Assembly (NCBI GenBank): GCA_934088535.1 | Contig: CAKOJC010000010.1 | Span: 1-35,632 of the forward strand | From: an uncultured Bacilli bacterium | Lineage (GTDB): Bacteria > Bacillota_I > Bacilli_A > RF39 > UBA660 | Direction: 5' to 3' | DNA length: 35,632 nucleotides | Shown here: positions 1-8,669 of the stretch, piece by piece | How the letters are laid out: every line of letters starts with the position of its first letter | Numbering within the stretch: position 1 is the first letter of the stretch | Position numbers and translations under genes: made by a program | Notes under the pieces: model-generated | The model's database searches: none | What the model saw: only the letters and a program-made list of their open reading frames with translations | What the model was told of the DNA's origin: nothing

Positions 1-294
1 TCTAAAAAGATCTATATCACATGTTGTATCTAAATAAGTTAAACCATTATATGTAAACATAGTTTCTCCTTCAAATAAATAACTATCATCCAAACATACT
101 TCTTCATTTATTTTTATATTAAATATTTTATTGATATCACTAAATATAAATCTAAATGTATAGTCATCATCTTTTATAACACCATTTACTTCTATAGCAA
201 GTGTTTTACTTTTCTTACCATTGATTTCTATTTCTAATGGATAAACTTCTATATTTTCTTTATCTGAATCTACATATTTACTTATCTTAAACAT
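1..294 (-). CDS. Hypothetical protein, 3' part cut off by window edge
   Basis: An open frame of 98 codons starts at an ATG at 294-292 and reads leftward off the window without a stop, so only the N-terminal part is seen. The start has an AAGGAG ribosome site that lies inside the end of ybaK, and the two genes are separated by only two bases, so they are almost certainly co-transcribed. The visible part begins MFKISKYVDSD and is rich in beta-type stretches with many Asp and Lys; there is no signal peptide, membrane segment or motif I recognise. Function unknown. Confidence 0.75.
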   Translation of the reverse strand, partial: MFKISKYVDSDKENIEVYPLEIEINGKKSKTLAIEVNGVIKDDDYTFRFIFSDINKIFNIKINEEVCLDDSYLFEGETMFTYNGLTYLDTTCDIDLFR

Positions 295-296
295 AT

Positions 297-773
297 TTAC
301 TCCTTTATATCTTCTAAACTATAATCTATTACTTTAGAAAGTTCATCTAAAGTTGTTTCTATTTGGTATCCAATCTTACCAGCACTAAAATATATCTTAT
401 CATTATTTTTAGCACTTATATCTATTACTGTCTTAAATTGCTTTTTCATTCCAACTGGCGAACAACCTCCATGAATATAACCAGTAAGAGGTAATAAATC
501 TTTAGACTTAATCATTTCAATTGATTTTTCATAGACACTTTTAGCAGCCTTCTTCAAATCTAAATTTGATGAAACTGGTACCAAGAATACATAATGATTA
601 TTACTTTTACCAACTGTTACTAAAGTTTTAAATACTACATTAGGATCTTGATTTAGTACACTAGAAACTTCTAAACCACTTACCATATCAGTATCACTAT
701 AATCATGTACATTATAAATAATATTTTTTTGATCTAATATTCTCATAACATTAGTTTTCTCTTGTTTTTTCAT
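297..773 (-). CDS. ybaK: YbaK/EbsC-type Cys-tRNA(Pro)/aminoacyl-tRNA deacylase
   Basis: A 158-residue protein of the YbaK/ProX editing family, which hydrolyses mischarged aminoacyl-tRNA, classically Cys-tRNA(Pro), in the cytoplasm. The length matches the family (about 155-160). Family hallmarks are visible: a VFKTLV strand around residues 47-52 and the GGCSPVGMKK segment around 103-112 that lines the active pocket. The ATG is preceded by GGTGAT. A TATAAT -10 box with an extended TG (789-794, minus strand) lies just upstream. It leads a two-gene unit with the partial gene at the window edge. Family assignment is firm; the exact tRNA substrate is inferred. Confidence 0.93.
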   Translation of the reverse strand: MKKQEKTNVMRILDQKNIIYNVHDYSDTDMVSGLEVSSVLNQDPNVVFKTLVTVGKSNNHYVFLVPVSSNLDLKKAAKSVYEKSIEMIKSKDLLPLTGYIHGGCSPVGMKKQFKTVIDISAKNNDKIYFSAGKIGYQIETTLDELSKVIDYSLEDIKE

Positions 774-801
774 TAAATCACCAAAATTATTATATCATAT
801 A

Positions 802-830
802 TTGTAATTATTTAAAAAAATATGTTATAT
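802..830 (+). promoter_or_regulatory. Predicted sigma-A promoter of the acyltransferase gene
   Basis: TTGTAA (802-807), a 17-base spacer and TTATAT (825-830) preceded by TG give a plausible vegetative promoter for the rightward gene at 866. It lies back to back with the leftward ybaK -10 box (TATAAT, 789-794) in the 92-base divergent spacer. Confidence 0.55.
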
Positions 831-865
831 TTAATGTATAAGAAAATATAGGAGGGAGTTTTGAA

Positions 866-1930
866 ATGAAGTCAAATCGTTTTGGTAAAATATCTTTTTG
901 GAAATTTGGATTTTGTATATTAATAGTTCTATTTCATATAGCATCTATATATCCTGACTTTAGATATAATTTTAAATATGGGAGTATTGGAGTAGAATTT
1001 TTCTTTTTAGTGTCTGGATACTTTTTAGCAAAAAAATGTATTTTTTATGAACCTAAAGAAAGTCTTGGTGAAGAAACATTTAATTTTATGAAAAGTAAAA
1101 TTAAAAAGTTTATCCCATATATAATACTTTTAATGATAGTTGGTGTTCCATACTTAACGTTTATAAAACATTACACTTTAACAGAACATGTAATGACATT
1201 TTATAAAATATTATTAATACCAACTAATATAGATACAGACCCATCTGTATATGGAATACTTTGGTACTTAACAACAATGATAGTAGTAGAAACAGTAATG
1301 TTTCCATTAATAGTAAAACATAAAAAGAATTTTATATATATAATAAGTCCAATAATAGTAATATTATTAATGAATTATATATTAGTTGAAACTAAAATTA
1401 TAGTATCTCCGTGGACTAAGACACCATTCGCATTAAAAGGAATATTAAGAGGATTCTTAGTAATGAATCTAGGTATGTATTTATATATACTAAGTGAAAA
1501 ATTCAATAAAATTAAACTTACCAAATTATCAAAAGCAATACTACCAATTATAGAAATATTCTTATATTTAAGTATATTCTATATATCTAATATTAAGAGT
1601 GCTCATTCAAAATTTGATATATTTATGCTTATATTAATCAGTATAGGACTTCTTATTTCAGCAAATCCAAATGTATATTTAACAAAAATCTCTAATAATA
1701 AAGTTTTCTATTTTTTAGAAAAACTAAGCTTACCAATGTATATTTACCAATGGGTAATAATTTACGGATTAGAAGTACTTTTAAGAAAGCTAGGTGTCAT
1801 TACTAACTACTGGATATTCTCCCTTCTTACAATATTAATTCTAATATTTGTAAGTATAATCGTAATGTATATAGTTAAATTTTATGAAAAACATAAACAT
1901 AAAATAACAAGATTATTTATAGAAGCATAA
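866..1930 (+). CDS. Acyltransferase family 3 membrane protein
   Basis: A 354-residue, very hydrophobic protein with about ten predicted membrane helices. The first helix carries the acyltransferase-3 (OafA/NodX-like) signature: a helix ending in LFHIA with a conserved His near residue 24, followed by a short loop and the GVEFFFLVSGYFLAKK segment. Such enzymes move acyl groups onto cell-surface polysaccharides or other exported glycans; the substrate cannot be read from sequence. The start has a strong GGAGGGAG site. It stands alone, with its own promoter upstream and a shared bidirectional terminator downstream. Confidence 0.88.
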   Translation: MKSNRFGKISFWKFGFCILIVLFHIASIYPDFRYNFKYGSIGVEFFFLVSGYFLAKKCIFYEPKESLGEETFNFMKSKIKKFIPYIILLMIVGVPYLTFIKHYTLTEHVMTFYKILLIPTNIDTDPSVYGILWYLTTMIVVETVMFPLIVKHKKNFIYIISPIIVILLMNYILVETKIIVSPWTKTPFALKGILRGFLVMNLGMYLYILSEKFNKIKLTKLSKAILPIIEIFLYLSIFYISNIKSAHSKFDIFMLILISIGLLISANPNVYLTKISNNKVFYFLEKLSLPMYIYQWVIIYGLEVLLRKLGVITNYWIFSLLTILILIFVSIIVMYIVKFYEKHKHKITRLFIEA

Positions 1931-1933
1931 ACA

Positions 1934-1960
1934 AAAACAGAGTTTCAATAACTCTGTTTT
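1934..1960. terminator. Bidirectional rho-independent terminator
   Basis: An 11-bp perfect stem (AAAACAGAGTT / AACTCTGTTTT) around a 5-base loop separates the convergent acyltransferase and hemolysin-III-type genes. It has A/T runs on both sides, so it can serve both directions. Its right arm overlaps the stop codon of the leftward gene. Confidence 0.85.
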
Positions 1961-2618
1961 ATAATACATATAAATATACTGCAAAATAATGAAATATAGT
2001 ACCTGCTATACAAAAGAAATGAAATACAGAATGCATATACTTTTTCTTAGAACCAAGGCCATATAATAAAGCACCTAATGAATACATGACTCCACCAAGT
2101 ATTATTAAAATAAGCCCAGTCACACCTACACCATTAATTAAAGGTTTTATAAAGAATAATGCACTCCACCCATTAACTAAATGACATACTACTTCAATCT
2201 TTTCATTTTTATCTACATCAATTGCCGAAAATATTATACCAAGTAAAGTAACAAATCCTACAATACCAAAATATATCCAACCGTAAACACCTTTCATACC
2301 AACAAGAGCTATAGGTATGATAGTACCAAATACAAGTAAGAATACATTACAATGATCAATTACTCTCATAACTTTTTTGCCAGTTATTCTAGGACTTAAA
2401 GCATGATATATACAGGAAATTGTATATAAAAGTATCATAGTGGTACCAAATAGTGTAACTGTTGTTACAGCCATTGCTCCAACTTTACTGGCTTTAATTA
2501 TAAGCATAACAAGCCCCCAAATACTAAAACCAGCTGCTATACCATGAGAAATAGAATTAATTAATTCTTCGCATAATGTATAGCTAGGTATACTAATTCT
2601 CTCTTTCTTTTTTTCCAT
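1959..2618 (-). CDS. trhA: Hemolysin III/TrhA-type membrane protein (PAQR family)
   Basis: A 219-residue protein with seven predicted membrane helices, the standard size and topology for the YqfA/TrhA/hemolysin III branch of the PAQR superfamily. Visible hallmarks are SISHGIAAG near residues 23-30, a CIYHALSP motif near 68-76, and the final HSVFHFF...FHYF segment; these His residues form the family's metal site. In bacteria, members affect membrane fluidity and energetics; the haemolysin label is historical. It has an AGGAGG site and follows the nitroreductase gene by 8 bases, so it is the last gene of the leftward run. Confidence 0.9.
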   Translation of the reverse strand: MEKKKERISIPSYTLCEELINSISHGIAAGFSIWGLVMLIIKASKVGAMAVTTVTLFGTTMILLYTISCIYHALSPRITGKKVMRVIDHCNVFLLVFGTIIPIALVGMKGVYGWIYFGIVGFVTLLGIIFSAIDVDKNEKIEVVCHLVNGWSALFFIKPLINGVGVTGLILIILGGVMYSLGALLYGLGSKKKYMHSVFHFFCIAGTIFHYFAVYLYVL

Positions 2619-2626
2619 ATTGCCTC

Positions 2627-3142
2627 CTATAAATATCTAACTATTTCACTGATATCTTTCCTATCATCATGAAGTTTACTAGGACCAAACCCTTCTTTAG
2701 AGTAACCCATCATTATTAAACATACAGGAACTATATTGTCAGGTAAATTAAATTCCTTAGATACTTCCTTACTATTAAACATACGAACCCATACAGAATT
2801 AATACCTAAATCAGTTGCTTCAAGTATCATATGTGTAGCTATTATACTAGCATCCATTTCATATGAATCATATCCTTCTTCTAACTCATTTTTCCATGAT
2901 ATATTTGTATCTGCACAAACCATCAAACAAACCGAAGCATTATAAGTCATCTTACATACATTTTTAAGTTTAGACATTCCTCCATCACTTTTAATAACAT
3001 AAATAATTTCAGGTTGTAAATTTTTAGCAGTAGGACTTATTCTACCGCATTCAAGTATCTTATCTATATCTTCATCACTAACTTTTTTATCACTAAAACT
3101 TCTAGTAGAATATCTACGTTTAGCAAGTTCATAAAAATTCAT
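2627..3142 (-). CDS. Nitroreductase family protein
   Basis: A 171-residue FMN-dependent nitroreductase-like protein. The N-terminus has the family pattern: an RRYSTRSFSDKKVSDEDI segment (FMN phosphate contact) around residues 9-26, then a GRISPTAKNLQP stretch around 33-44. The mid-region contains the ATHMILEATDLGINSVWV helix typical of the fold, and the C-terminal region has a MMGYSKEG turn. It would act as an NAD(P)H-dependent flavin oxidoreductase in the cytoplasm; the true substrate is unknown. The start has AGGAGG, and the gene sits between the frameshifted repeat-protein gene and trhA with short gaps, indicating an operon. Confidence 0.9.
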   Translation of the reverse strand: MNFYELAKRRYSTRSFSDKKVSDEDIDKILECGRISPTAKNLQPEIIYVIKSDGGMSKLKNVCKMTYNASVCLMVCADTNISWKNELEEGYDSYEMDASIIATHMILEATDLGINSVWVRMFNSKEVSKEFNLPDNIVPVCLIMMGYSKEGFGPSKLHDDRKDISEIVRYL

Positions 3143-3151
3143 ATTTTCCTC

Positions 3152-4016
3152 CTATTTAAAAAACATTTCAAATTGATTAATTAAATCATCATTATAAGTT
3201 TTTACATTAAGTCCATCACTAGTTTTAAGTGTATAAGGCATACGATCAATCTTTGAATAATCAATCTCTTTATCTTTTTCTTCTATTATTTTATCAAATA
3301 TATTTTTAATTTTATTCTTTTGATAATCATTAATCGCATAAGTTCTTAATATTTTCTCACTTACTTTGACTTCAAAGCCCTTATATTCATCTTGCTTTTT
3401 AACAACAACATTATTTCTTAAATTAACTTCATAATATATATCAGTATGACTGCCTCCATCATCACGCATAGTTTTATCTGCCATATCAGTAATAAATGTA
3501 TACTTAATATAATTAACATCACTCTTCTCAAACATATCTTCAAATTCATTAATTAAGTCATAATTATTAGTTTTTATATCAAGTCCATCTTTTGTTTTTA
3601 AAAAATAATAAGCGATGTAATCAGTATTAGAAGAATCATTTTCTTTATCTTTTTCTTCTATTATTTTATCAAATATATTTTTAATTTTATTCTTTTGATA
3701 ATCATTAATCGCATAAGTTCTTAATATTTTCTCACTTACTTTGACTTCAAAACCTTTATATGTATCTTGCTTTTTAATAACTTTATTATTCTTTAAATCA
3801 ACTTCATAATATATATCAACATGACTACCACCATCATTTGCCATAGTCTTATATGACATATTAGTAAAAAACATATTCACCATCAAGAACTAAATTATTT
3901 TTATTATCATTATTGCTATTATTTTTATTATCATTATTAAAAAGAAAGAATACAACCAAACATATAACAACCAAAACTCCTAATACTATTAAAATTATCT
4001 TTTCTCTTTTATTCAT
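3152..4016 (-). pseudogene. Membrane-anchored tandem-repeat protein, frameshifted
   Basis: The natural start is an ATG at 4016-4014 with an AGGAAA site just after ttcA. This frame gives a membrane anchor (MNKREKIILIVLGVLVVICL...), an Asn/Asp-rich linker and then stops at 3863-3861 after 51 codons. The following 244-residue frame continues the same protein in another phase. The shift falls at a six-T run (AAAAAA on the plus strand, 3866-3871): removing one T or adding two restores one frame, and with two added the junction aligns exactly with the second domain copy (YVFFTNM against YTFITDM). The body consists of two copies of a ~120-residue domain with the motif DGGSH.DIYYEV. No known family recognised. 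It could be a true pseudogene, a slippage-expressed gene or a sequencing error. Confidence 0.75.
3267..3751. repeat. Pair of identical 110-bp direct repeats inside the repeat-protein gene
   Basis: Bases 3267-3376 and 3642-3751 are identical by eye, 375 bases (125 codons) apart and in the same frame. They encode the most conserved core of each domain copy (segment around ILRTYAINDYQKNKIKN). Flanking parts of the two copies have diverged, so the perfect core suggests recent duplication, gene conversion, or unusually strong constraint. Confidence 0.9.
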
Positions 4017-4022
4017 ATTTCT

Positions 4023-4853
4023 TTATTTCCTCTCATAATCATCTAAGAAACTATGGTATTCTCCATTCTTTTTAGTTCCAAGAACACAATTCAAATTAAT
4101 ATTATCAAGTGCTTTAAATATATTGTAATCAATTGACTTATTTAACTTTCTAAGTCCTTTTATTAACTCTTTCATCTCCTTCCTTTTTGATTCATTTTTA
4201 TCACTTAACTCTACTCTTTCAGTAAATTTACAAGCACAATTTAAGAATGTCAACTTATTATAATTTTTCCATGATATTATAGCATCTTCCTTAACTAAAT
4301 AAAGTGGTCTAATCAATTCTAATCCTTCATAATTATCAGAATGTAATTTAGGCATCATAGTTTTGACTTCAGAACCATAAAACATAGATAAAAGTGTAGT
4401 TTCTATAACATCATCAAAATGATGACCAAGTGCTATTTTATTACATCCAAGTTCCTTTGATTTACTATATAAAAATCCTCTTCTCATACGAGCACATAAA
4501 TAACATGGCTTCTCACAACTAATTGTATTTACTACATCAAATATATCACTATCAAACATAGTAATTGGTATATTTAAACGTTTAGCATTTGAATATATTA
4601 AATCTCTATTCTTTTCTGCATATCCCGGATTCATAACTACATAATAAGCTTCAAATTTAACTTTGCCATGACGTTCTAATTCTTGAATACATTTAGCAAG
4701 TAAAAAAGAATCTTTTCCTCCACTAATACATACCATTACTTTATCATTTTCATTTATTAATTTATAATCTTGAACAGCCTTTACAAATTTACTCCATATA
4801 TCTTTTCTATATCTTGTAATTAAAGATCTTTCAATCTCTTTATATTCTTCCAT
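4023..4853 (-). CDS. ttcA: TtcA-like PP-loop tRNA thiolation enzyme
   Basis: A 276-residue PP-loop ATPase of the TtcA/TtuA group, which makes 2-thiocytidine or related thiolated bases in tRNA using ATP and an iron-sulfur cluster. The P-loop SGGKDS is at residues 44-49. Two Cys pairs that can bind Fe-S are at 117/120 (CYLC) and 206/208 (CAC), and the GHHFDDV motif at 143-149 is characteristic. The start has AGGAG, and a TATAAT box (4882-4887, minus strand) follows directly after the terminator of the upstream gene. The frameshifted repeat gene starts 6 bases after its stop. The target base (s2C32 or other) is inferred from the family. Confidence 0.88.
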   Translation of the reverse strand: MEEYKEIERSLITRYRKDIWSKFVKAVQDYKLINENDKVMVCISGGKDSFLLAKCIQELERHGKVKFEAYYVVMNPGYAEKNRDLIYSNAKRLNIPITMFDSDIFDVVNTISCEKPCYLCARMRRGFLYSKSKELGCNKIALGHHFDDVIETTLLSMFYGSEVKTMMPKLHSDNYEGLELIRPLYLVKEDAIISWKNYNKLTFLNCACKFTERVELSDKNESKRKEMKELIKGLRKLNKSIDYNIFKALDNINLNCVLGTKKNGEYHSFLDDYERK

Positions 4854-4881
4854 AAATAACTCCTAACATAAACATTTTATC

Positions 4882-4914
4882 ATTATAAAAGTAAGTATGT
4901 AAATACTCACTTTT
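4882..4914 (-). terminator. Terminator of the VWA protein gene, abutting the ttcA promoter
   Basis: On the minus strand, AAAAGTGAGTAT / ATACTTACTTTT form a 12-bp stem (one G-U pair) with a 4-base loop at 4914-4887, just after the stop of the large VWA gene. The stem runs straight into TATAAT (4887-4882), the likely -10 box for ttcA. So transcription stops and restarts within about 35 bases. Confidence 0.7.
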
Positions 4915-4918
4915 ATTT

Positions 4919-7654
4919 TTAATTAGTATAAAATGATAAATCATATTTTAACGAAGGCGAAATTCTTATAGGCTCATTAGATTTAGAATAATATTTGTTA
5001 GTTTTTGTCACACATTTTTTTTGATTACATACCATATCAACATATCTTTTTTCACCAGGATAATTATTATCATACACAGCAATATAATATAAATTTGGAT
5101 TATCAATATCTTGTATTAAACTAATTGCATTTATTCCATGAAGTCCACCATTAAATGATGAAAAAATAACTGGTGCATCCTTATCTTTAAGTCTTGATTT
5201 AAGTACATTTATAAATCCTTTAGAACCTTTATAAGAAGTTTCTTCCGTCCCAACTAGATTTCTCAACGTAAGTAAAAAATTACCAGAAGAAGTATAATAT
5301 GAAGTTACATCCTGCTTTATAAAACTATACCATATAGCATTAAACATCTGCATATCATCATTAGTTATAAGTTTGCTTGTCTGCATTTTATCTTCATTCA
5401 TATAAATATTTTCAGCACTTTCATAATTAAGTCCATATTTTTCTAATTGACGTTCTTTAGATAAACTACTTTTTGATTCTTTGATATCATAAATTTTAGA
5501 ATCTATTATAGCTTTCTTATATTTGCTATTATAACTTAAAGTTTTTCCATTAAGTTCAAGAAAATCAGATGGTTGTTCCTCACCAAATAAATCAAATCCA
5601 AAAGAATATTTCAATATATTTGAACCTAACTTATAATCATACAGATTACCATATTTTTTAAAATAAGTATTACTTAAATCATAACCACGAACCATAGTTT
5701 TTTTAACATTTTTAGAATCGGCTTTTAATGGTAAAACTTTTTTATAATAAAGTTCTGCAAAGGTAGCCATACCATAACAATGTCCTCCACTAGATAAATT
5801 ACTAACATAATTTTCAAACGAAAAACCATCACGATTAACAATGAAACCACTATCTGCAATTAATATTCCATCATATTTTCCATCATCATCTATATCAACC
5901 AAATTATCATCAAGTTCTACATTAATATTATTAAAAAGCTCATTTAAACCAAGAGCATTTGCAGAAGAATAAAATTTACATCCAGTAGCATTAGAAATTT
6001 TTTCTAAATCAGCATTTTGTGAACCTTCTCCAAATCCTACAGAACAAATTTTGACACTATTATTAATAGCTTTTTTTATAATATCATCAGTTCTAAATCT
6101 TAAAACTGGATCTTCACCATCAGTAAGAATGATAATATATTTGTTATCACTATTCTTAGAAAAATCTCTAATACCAGAACTTAAAGCACCACCAATATTA
6201 GTTCCTTCAGATAAAGTAATAAATTTACCAGTCATATTATTTAATTTCTTTTTTATATCTTTAATATTACTACCTATAGGTAAAGCATTCTTATAATCGC
6301 CTCTAAATTCAGATAAACCTATTTGATAATTTTTAGCAGATAATTTGCTAGCTAAATCAGCAGTTAATGTAAATCTAATTCCATCTTCATCTGAGGCATC
6401 TAATGAAGAATATAAACTACTGTTAAACTTTTTACCAGTGTATTTAGTATATTGTTCTTCACTATACATACTCCATGAATTATCTAAAATAAATAATACT
6501 TGAATTGTTGTACTCTCTTTAACAAGAGAACTATCACCAACTACATAATTAGAAAAATGTTTTAATTTAGCTGTAACAGTCTTATTTTTTTTATCAACTT
6601 CACTATCAATTTTTTCATACTTAGAAGTATCAGTATTATAATAATATATAGATAAATTATCTTCATTTAAACCATACTTTTTAATTTCTTCATTAGTATA
6701 CTTAATAATTAAAGTTGCTTCTTTCATGGTACCATCTGTATATAAAGAATATAATTTATCAATTAACCCTGCCTTGCCACTAATTTTAGTATTTTCATTA
6801 ACTTCAGACACAGTACTAGCGATATTCCCATTACCCACTATAATTAATTTAATATTATCAGATTCGTAAGTATATGTTAATTCTCTTTTTCCATCTTTTA
6901 TGCCATCATTTTTACTATCCGCTTTATTTGGATCAAGTTCTAATTTAATTTCATCATAATCACTTAAACCATCACCATCTGTATCTTTATTATTAGGATT
7001 TGTCTTACTAACAAATATTTCATAATGATCATCTAAACCATCCATATCAGAATCAGCAAGTTCAGGATTAGTATTATATTCTTTCTCTTGACTATTAGTA
7101 AGTTTATCACCATCAGCATCTTCACTTTCATCATAAGTTTCTTCACCATTTAAAGCTAAATCATTTTCTTTAAGATTAAATGATATAACAGTAAACTCTT
7201 TTGTTATTTTCTTTAACTTATATGAAACACTTATTTCGCATTTTCCTATAGATTCAGTTAAATTCCAAGTTATTTCATATTCATTATTTTTAACATCACC
7301 ACAATTAGTAGAATACTTTAATTCATTTAATTTGTTTTTGTCTGAAAATATAATTCCTAATTTAAGATTAGATTGAGTAATATATTTATTATTAATTTGA
7401 TTATATGATTCATCCCAATTCAACTTTTCGAAACCAAAGATTTTACCATACAATATAACGCCAATAATAATAGCAAAAACAATAGACAAAATAATAATCA
7501 TTTGCTTTTTATATTTTTTAAAAAAATCTTTAAAATTATTTCTTTTTTTATTACTAGATTCAACTTTTTCTTTAACTAGCTTAATATTTTCACCACAATT
7601 AGGACAGAATTCCTCATTACCTTTTAATTTATTACCACAATTAGTACAAAACAT
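4919..7654 (-). CDS. Large surface protein: zinc ribbon, TM, TSP3-like repeats, VWA, papain-like tail
   Basis: A 911-residue multidomain protein. Residues 1-21 form a zinc ribbon (Cys 3, 6, 17, 20), and a single membrane helix spans about 51-70, so the ribbon is cytoplasmic and the rest outside. Residues ~174-255 hold Asp-rich calcium-binding repeats (DADGDKL, DSDMDGLDD, DTDGDGLSD) of thrombospondin type-3 kind. A VWA domain at ~384-580 keeps the metal site: D391-x-S393-x-S395, T485 and D512 (TDGED). The last ~300 residues contain GGHCYGM (Cys626), GLHGINA (His839) and YDNNYPG (Asp862/Asn863), spaced like a papain-type Cys-His-Asx triad. Likely roles are adhesion or surface processing; this is inference. 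The start has a GAGGGTGTGA site. A palindrome overlaps the predicted transcription start. Confidence 0.85.
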   Translation of the reverse strand: MFCTNCGNKLKGNEEFCPNCGENIKLVKEKVESSNKKRNNFKDFFKKYKKQMIIILSIVFAIIIGVILYGKIFGFEKLNWDESYNQINNKYITQSNLKLGIIFSDKNKLNELKYSTNCGDVKNNEYEITWNLTESIGKCEISVSYKLKKITKEFTVISFNLKENDLALNGEETYDESEDADGDKLTNSQEKEYNTNPELADSDMDGLDDHYEIFVSKTNPNNKDTDGDGLSDYDEIKLELDPNKADSKNDGIKDGKRELTYTYESDNIKLIIVGNGNIASTVSEVNENTKISGKAGLIDKLYSLYTDGTMKEATLIIKYTNEEIKKYGLNEDNLSIYYYNTDTSKYEKIDSEVDKKNKTVTAKLKHFSNYVVGDSSLVKESTTIQVLFILDNSWSMYSEEQYTKYTGKKFNSSLYSSLDASDEDGIRFTLTADLASKLSAKNYQIGLSEFRGDYKNALPIGSNIKDIKKKLNNMTGKFITLSEGTNIGGALSSGIRDFSKNSDNKYIIILTDGEDPVLRFRTDDIIKKAINNSVKICSVGFGEGSQNADLEKISNATGCKFYSSANALGLNELFNNINVELDDNLVDIDDDGKYDGILIADSGFIVNRDGFSFENYVSNLSSGGHCYGMATFAELYYKKVLPLKADSKNVKKTMVRGYDLSNTYFKKYGNLYDYKLGSNILKYSFGFDLFGEEQPSDFLELNGKTLSYNSKYKKAIIDSKIYDIKESKSSLSKERQLEKYGLNYESAENIYMNEDKMQTSKLITNDDMQMFNAIWYSFIKQDVTSYYTSSGNFLLTLRNLVGTEETSYKGSKGFINVLKSRLKDKDAPVIFSSFNGGLHGINAISLIQDIDNPNLYYIAVYDNNYPGEKRYVDMVCNQKKCVTKTNKYYSKSNEPIRISPSLKYDLSFYTN

Positions 7655-7671
7655 AGCTTCACACCCTCTTC

Positions 7672-7698
7672 TAACAAAATATATTTTATATTTTGTTA
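7672..7698. promoter_or_regulatory. 27-bp perfect palindrome over the VWA gene start site
   Basis: TAACAAAATATA / TATATTTTGTTA, 12-bp arms around TTT, form a perfect interrupted palindrome. A leftward TATAAT box lies at 7704-7709, placing the expected transcription start at about 7697, so the palindrome covers +1 and the early leader. That is a classic operator position. No T-run follows it on the minus strand, so it does not look like a simple terminator. Operator function is inferred. Confidence 0.55.
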
Positions 7699-7713
7699 CA
7701 CCTATTATATTTA

Positions 7714-8669
7714 TTATATAATATTTGAATCATTTTTTCCAACCAAATTCTCAAATTTTTTATTATATATAAAATAAATAATTGTTTTAATAATTATGAA
7801 ATAATATTTATCCAAATAGTTATTAACTTCTTGATTAAACCTAAACTCATCTTTTAATTTCATAAAGCACTCACAAAACCTATCTTTAAACTTTTCTATA
7901 TCATTAAATTCATTGTATATTTTATCAATATGTATTAAATCTATATCTAAACTATATATATATCTATTAGAGTATTTTAATAATATTGACACCAAAAAAA
8001 CATCACTAAATATATTTATAATTATATTTTCATATTTAACATACTTTTTCTTTAACATTAATTCTATATTTTTATAATTAAATTTCTTATAATAAATGTT
8101 TTCATAATTAATACACTCTAAATATTTATTAATAAACTCTATACCATTCAAATTAGGCCTTCCTAAAGCACATTCATAGTCAACACTTATAATTATCTAT
8201 CAGAGTAATAACTACTATTATAAAGCTTAAAAAATGATTTAATACCTTCATTTAAAGTACTATTATAATAATAATTATTTGTCTTAATCATATTTTTAAG
8301 AAATACTACTCTATAAAACATTTTAGTTTTATTGATATACTTAATTAAATTAGAATATGACTTATTATACAAAGATATTATTTCATCATCAAGTAGCATA
8401 TTTATTCCATCATATATATTAAATTCTTTTAAATATAAACCCAATGTAAATATATTAGAATCATTTATATTCTTTAAATTATCCACTCTTATAGTACTAA
8501 CAAGTCCACTATTTTAATGACTACATTTGTAATGTAATAATTCTAACAACTTTTTAAATATTCTATTTAATTCTTCATCATTAATAATTTTATTTGTATA
8601 ACAATACTTAATTAAAGACTCAACATATTTATTGGTATCTATTTTATTATTCAATGTTAAATTATTCAT
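7714..8669 (-). pseudogene. Broken DUF6179-family gene (in-frame stop plus frameshift)
   Basis: Three pieces read as one protein. Piece 1 starts at ATG 8669-8667 (GGTGA site, overlapping the DUF6323 stop) and runs 51 codons to a TAA at 8516-8514. The same frame continues beyond that stop to 8193, including the GLYLKEF and SFFKLYN segments. A frame change near 8200 then joins IIISVDYECALGRPNLNGIEFI to the last piece, whose ORF could otherwise start only at a TTG (8151). The order and motifs (GLYLK, FFKLYN, VDY, GIEFI.KYL) match what I recall of DUF6179, a protein of unknown function usually next to DUF6323. It looks inactivated, unless stop and shift are sequence errors. Confidence 0.7.

Noticed and set aside
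7714..8151. Independent gene starting at TTG 8151
   Set aside because: An AGGAAGG precedes it, but the frame continues upstream (VDYECALG) in a way that matches the same broken family, so it is treated as the third piece of the pseudogene.
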